From the NCBI RefSeq assembly GCF_000169175.1, contig NZ_AAWS01000008.1, forward strand, positions 124,001 through 188,000: a stretch of 64,000 nucleotides of DNA, given 5' to 3'. Positions 61,327 through 64,000 of the stretch are shown one piece after another. Within the stretch, counting starts at the first letter, position 1. Each line of letters opens with the position of its first letter. A model generated the notes under the pieces. That model saw only the letters and a list, made by a program, of their open reading frames with translations. It did not search any database and was not told the DNA's origin. The stretch comes from Microscilla marina ATCC 23134 (GTDB lineage Bacteria > Bacteroidota > Bacteroidia > Cytophagales > Microscillaceae). The translations under genes and the position numbers were made by a program.

Positions 61327-64000
61327 TCAGCCGTCTGTTTTGAGCAACCCTTTGGCAAAAGACTCTAGTTGTTGGACAAAATAAACCCCCAGGTCATCGC
61401 TTTCGAACCGGTTTTTAAAATGAGTGAATTTTTGCATTTGCTGATCAGGCACCACCTCTTCGAGCACCTCAAAATATCCTACAATGTTATTGCCTCGCAG
61501 GTAATCTATAGCTTCATCTACTCTTTGTACTACTTTCTGTGGTATGCTTGACACCAGTCTGGGGAGCGTGTGGGCAGGCTTGGCTAAAAACGGGGCAAAG
61601 GCACTCACCAAGTAATACTGACCGTTGTCAGCCCGTATTTCAGGGTTTTGAGGCGGATGAGCCTGCAGTTGAGCCTGGCTCACATATCCTTGTCCGTCTA
61701 TGCTCCACATGGGTTCGGGGCTTTCGCCCAAAGCCAGTATATGGGCAAGCTCTTGGCGAATACGCTCCAGCAGAGGCGAATGAACCACTACCTGATCACT
61801 TTTTACCTGTACAATTAACTCTTTAGCCGCTGGAAAAGCCTCTACCAAAGCAAGCTCTCCCTCTTGTTTCAATAAGATACGTTGCTGCTTGATGTTGTCG
61901 TGATGGGCAAGGTGGTAAGTGTGAAGAATGAATTGCTGAATGATGGCAGCGTGCAAAAACGGCAAACGAAAGCGTACATACAAACCAAGGCTTTTTGAGG
62001 GAAACAATGCCTCTTGATTGGCAATGAGTTCGTCGGGCAACAGTTGGGGGGCAAGGTAAGTACGTTGTACAAACGGAGTTCTTTCTTTCCGGTGATCATC
62101 GCCTGTTGTATATTCATCGCCAACCTCTACACAAATCTGACAAGATTCCATAAACGACACCAGCAACTCTTGCTCTTCCAGTGGCTTGCCCTGCCAGCTT
62201 AGCCCAAGGTCTTTGCCCTTAAAAAAACCTTTGCCCCGGTATTCCATAAACATACCTGTGCGGTCAAATAAGGTATATACCGCCTCAATTGCCCAGCGCT
62301 GATCTAAAATAATCTGATTGTCGAACAAACCTACCCGGTAGAAAAACACCCCGGTATGGTGCAAATAATCTTGTACGGTGTCTATCGAATCGGGCGAAAC
62401 CCCTTGCTCTATGCACAATTGGGCAAATGCTTCTCTGCTTAAGGTATGTTTAGTTTTAGCCATCTCTTCTACCGTTAGCCGAACCAGCCACCAAGCCTCT
62501 GGCAAATCGGTACAGGCTTTCTTGATTTGTTGCCGGATGGTTCGATAAAGCGCTTCTTTAAACTCTCCCATACCATTATCGTCCTCATCAGCTTTACTTA
62601 ACTCAGCCGCAATGGCCGTTTTTATGTGGTATTTTTCCTGTAGCTTGCTCCAGCCACTGGGCAGTTTGCGTCCGTCTTTGCCAGCTTTGGTTTGTACCAC
62701 CAGTACCGGGCTTCGCTTGCCCAGGGTATGGGTATAGTTGAGCCAATAGTCAAGCGGATGGTTGGCATAATGCGTCAAACTACCATCGGGCAAGGTTTCG
62801 TAGTTTTGGGGGCTATGCTGGGTTTTCCAGTCCCAAACCAATACAAATACCGCTTTGGTTTGCATAAACAACTGGTGGGTTGCATGGTAAATGTCTTGCC
62901 CACCAAAATCCCATACCTGAATTTGCACCTGGTCTAATTGCTTGCGTTGAGCAAGTTCAGGCAAAAACATTTGTCGCAATTGAATGGCGTGAGTAGAGGG
63001 TTCATCCACATCAAAGCGTTGGTCTAGCCAGCGACGTACCAAAGAAGTTTTACCCACCCGTCCGTTGCCCACCAATACAACCTTTGCCTGGTACACTTGT
63101 ACCTTGCCTTGGTTCAAGTCCTGAAAATAATGGCGAATTTTGTTAGAACACTCTCCCTGGTTATAAATTTCGGGCGGAAGCCCTTGAATGGGGTTATGGT
63201 ACAAATGCAAGGAAGTCAATTGGGGGCAGTTCGTGATCAAATGCTCAGGAAATACCTCAATTTGGTTATCTCTCAGGTCAATCGATTTCAGGTGGGGGAG
63301 TTTTTGTAGTGGTGCCAAGTCACTGATTTGGTTGTCGCTGAGGTTAATCGCCTGTAAGTCATGGAGGGCTTGTAAAGGGCTTAGATCGCTGACCTGGTTA
63401 TTTCTAAGGTTAATCGATTGTAGACTGCCCAAGTTTTGCAGGGGAGTTAAATCACTGATTTGGTTATCGCTCAGATCGATAGATTCCAGGTTGGGCAGGT
63501 TTTGTAAGGGAGTCAGGTCGTGGATTTGGTTATTACTGAGGTCAATCGATTGTAAATCACCCAGGTTTTGTAGCGGAGCTAAGTCATTGATTTGGTTATC
63601 GCTCAGATCGATAGATTCCAGGTTGGGCAGGTATTGCAAGGATGCAAGGTGGTTGACTTGATTATTACTGAGGTCAATCGACTGTAAATTACTCAGATTT
63701 TGTAAAGGAGTCAAGTCGCTGATTTGGTTGTCGCTCAGATCGATAGACTCTAAGTTGGGCAGGTTTTGTAAGGGAGCCAGGTCGTTGATGTGATTATACT
63801 TAAGGTCAATAGATTGCAAGTTGGGCAAGTTTTGTAAAGGCAAGAGGTCGTTGATTGGGTTGTGCCTCAAGTCAATCGATTGCAAACTGGACAAGTTTTG
63901 CAGGGGAGTTAAATCACTGATTTGATTGTTTCTAAGGTCAAGCGACTGCAAGTTGCGAAGGCTTTGTAAAGGAGTTAAGTCCGTAACGGGGTTATCCCTC
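61327..64000 (-). CDS. LRR-Roc-COR (ROCO) GTPase, 5' end outside the window
   Basis: The frame is open to base 64000, so the N-terminus is missing. At least twelve 22-residue leucine-rich repeats (LxxIDLSDNQISDLTPLQNL) are followed by a Roc small-GTPase domain: P-loop VLVGNGRVGKTSLV, DFGGQDIYHATH (switch II) and VLVVQTKAGKDG (G4-like, with T-K-x-G in place of N-K-x-D). A COR domain (~440-640) and a C-terminal region of unknown fold follow. The last ~60 residues (RVDEAIDYLRGNNIVGYFEVL) are helical and resemble small effector-associated adaptor modules, unconfirmed. ROCO proteins are dimeric GTPases that sense through their repeats. No enzyme domain is recognised. Confidence 0.92.
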   Translation of the reverse strand, partial: RDNPVTDLTPLQSLRNLQSLDLRNNQISDLTPLQNLSSLQSIDLRHNPINDLLPLQNLPNLQSIDLKYNHINDLAPLQNLPNLESIDLSDNQISDLTPLQNLSNLQSIDLSNNQVNHLASLQYLPNLESIDLSDNQINDLAPLQNLGDLQSIDLSNNQIHDLTPLQNLPNLESIDLSDNQISDLTPLQNLGSLQSINLRNNQVSDLSPLQALHDLQAINLSDNQISDLAPLQKLPHLKSIDLRDNQIEVFPEHLITNCPQLTSLHLYHNPIQGLPPEIYNQGECSNKIRHYFQDLNQGKVQVYQAKVVLVGNGRVGKTSLVRRWLDQRFDVDEPSTHAIQLRQMFLPELAQRKQLDQVQIQVWDFGGQDIYHATHQLFMQTKAVFVLVWDWKTQHSPQNYETLPDGSLTHYANHPLDYWLNYTHTLGKRSPVLVVQTKAGKDGRKLPSGWSKLQEKYHIKTAIAAELSKADEDDNGMGEFKEALYRTIRQQIKKACTDLPEAWWLVRLTVEEMAKTKHTLSREAFAQLCIEQGVSPDSIDTVQDYLHHTGVFFYRVGLFDNQIILDQRWAIEAVYTLFDRTGMFMEYRGKGFFKGKDLGLSWQGKPLEEQELLVSFMESCQICVEVGDEYTTGDDHRKERTPFVQRTYLAPQLLPDELIANQEALFPSKSLGLYVRFRLPFLHAAIIQQFILHTYHLAHHDNIKQQRILLKQEGELALVEAFPAAKELIVQVKSDQVVVHSPLLERIRQELAHILALGESPEPMWSIDGQGYVSQAQLQAHPPQNPEIRADNGQYYLVSAFAPFLAKPAHTLPRLVSSIPQKVVQRVDEAIDYLRGNNIVGYFEVLEEVVPDQQMQKFTHFKNRFESDDLGVYFVQQLESFAKGLLKTDG
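63270..64000 (-). repeat. 66-bp tandem coding repeats (LRR array)
   Basis: The LRR-coding DNA repeats with a 66-bp period. Some units (e.g. 63459-63500, 63591-63632 and 63723-63764) are nearly identical, so the array is likely to gain or lose units by slippage or recombination. Confidence 0.8.

Noticed and set aside
63270-64000. Regular ~66-bp repeats that superficially resemble a CRISPR array
   Set aside because: They are in frame, translate to leucine-rich repeats and lack unique spacers; no cas gene is present.
58186-64000. CHAT protein as a cytoplasmic caspase directly controlled by the ROCO GTPase
   Set aside because: The CHAT protein has a clear signal peptide and the genes are convergent, so this is only kept as a weak hypothesis.
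1-64000. tRNA, rRNA, integrase, transposase and phage genes
   Set aside because: I looked for clover-leaf arms, conserved rRNA words and recombinase motifs and saw none; this is a visual negative, not a covariance search.

Overview
The window looks like chromosomal DNA from a gliding or filamentous marine member of the Bacteroidota, order Cytophagales. Microscilla is my best guess for the genus, by inference only. Reasons: TAnnTTTG-type promoter motifs with no obvious Shine-Dalgarno sequences, a remnant of a type IX secretion (T9SS) C-terminal sorting tail, LytTR signalling, Y_Y_Y-propeller/SpoIIE sensors, TPR-SpoIIE and TPR-CHAT proteins, and a leucine-rich-repeat Roc-COR GTPase. I recognised no rRNA, tRNA, CRISPR array, transposase or prophage gene.

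Layout. 1-9.2 kb: end of a PAS-SpoIIE phosphatase, two small hypothetical genes, a YdiJ-like FAD/Fe-S dehydrogenase, an APH/P-loop kinase fusion, a TIP30-like Rossmann protein and a small haem lipoprotein. 9.3-17.3 kb: a surface-polysaccharide block of three GT2 and one GT4 glycosyltransferases interleaved with two FkbM methyltransferases, then a CapD-like dehydratase/epimerase and a sugar nucleotidyltransferase, closed by a strong bidirectional terminator. 17.3-24.3 kb: PlsC acyltransferase, phosphoglycerate kinase, an AraC regulator, a three-gene minus-strand unit (nucleoside deoxyribosyltransferase-like, R2K-type ATP-grasp, dienelactone hydrolase) and an MFS transporter. 24.4-31 kb: a TPR protein, a TPR-SpoIIE phosphatase, a small acidic protein and an S41 peptidase. 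31-39.9 kb: aspartate kinase coupled to a MksE-like condensin subunit, fructose-bisphosphatase, a di-haem peroxidase, a decayed LamG/T9SS gene, a NupC transporter, a DUF4291 protein and an ExbB/MotA-like protein. 40-49.3 kb: a 0.9-kb repeat-rich gap, a LytS/LytTR pair, PriA and a giant propeller-GAF-SpoIIE sensor. 49.4-58 kb: a Tat-exported HisC-like aminotransferase with an NTF2-like partner, DUF1573, 3-hydroxybutyrate dehydrogenase, patatin, an Fn3/YD lipoprotein and GpsA. 58-64 kb: an exported TPR-CHAT protein convergent with an LRR-Roc-COR GTPase that runs off the window.

How the genes fit together. Housekeeping enzymes (Pgk, Fbp, GpsA, PlsC, PriA, aspartate kinase, Bdh) are scattered among signalling and envelope genes. 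Three SpoIIE-type phosphatases with different sensor modules imply a large serine-phosphorylation signalling output. Intergenic gaps carry at least four families of short dispersed repeats that recur tens of kilobases apart. The most speculative but attractive leads are the deoxyribosyltransferase/R2K ATP-grasp pair, the orphan MksE coupled to aspartate kinase, and the CHAT/ROCO convergent pair.
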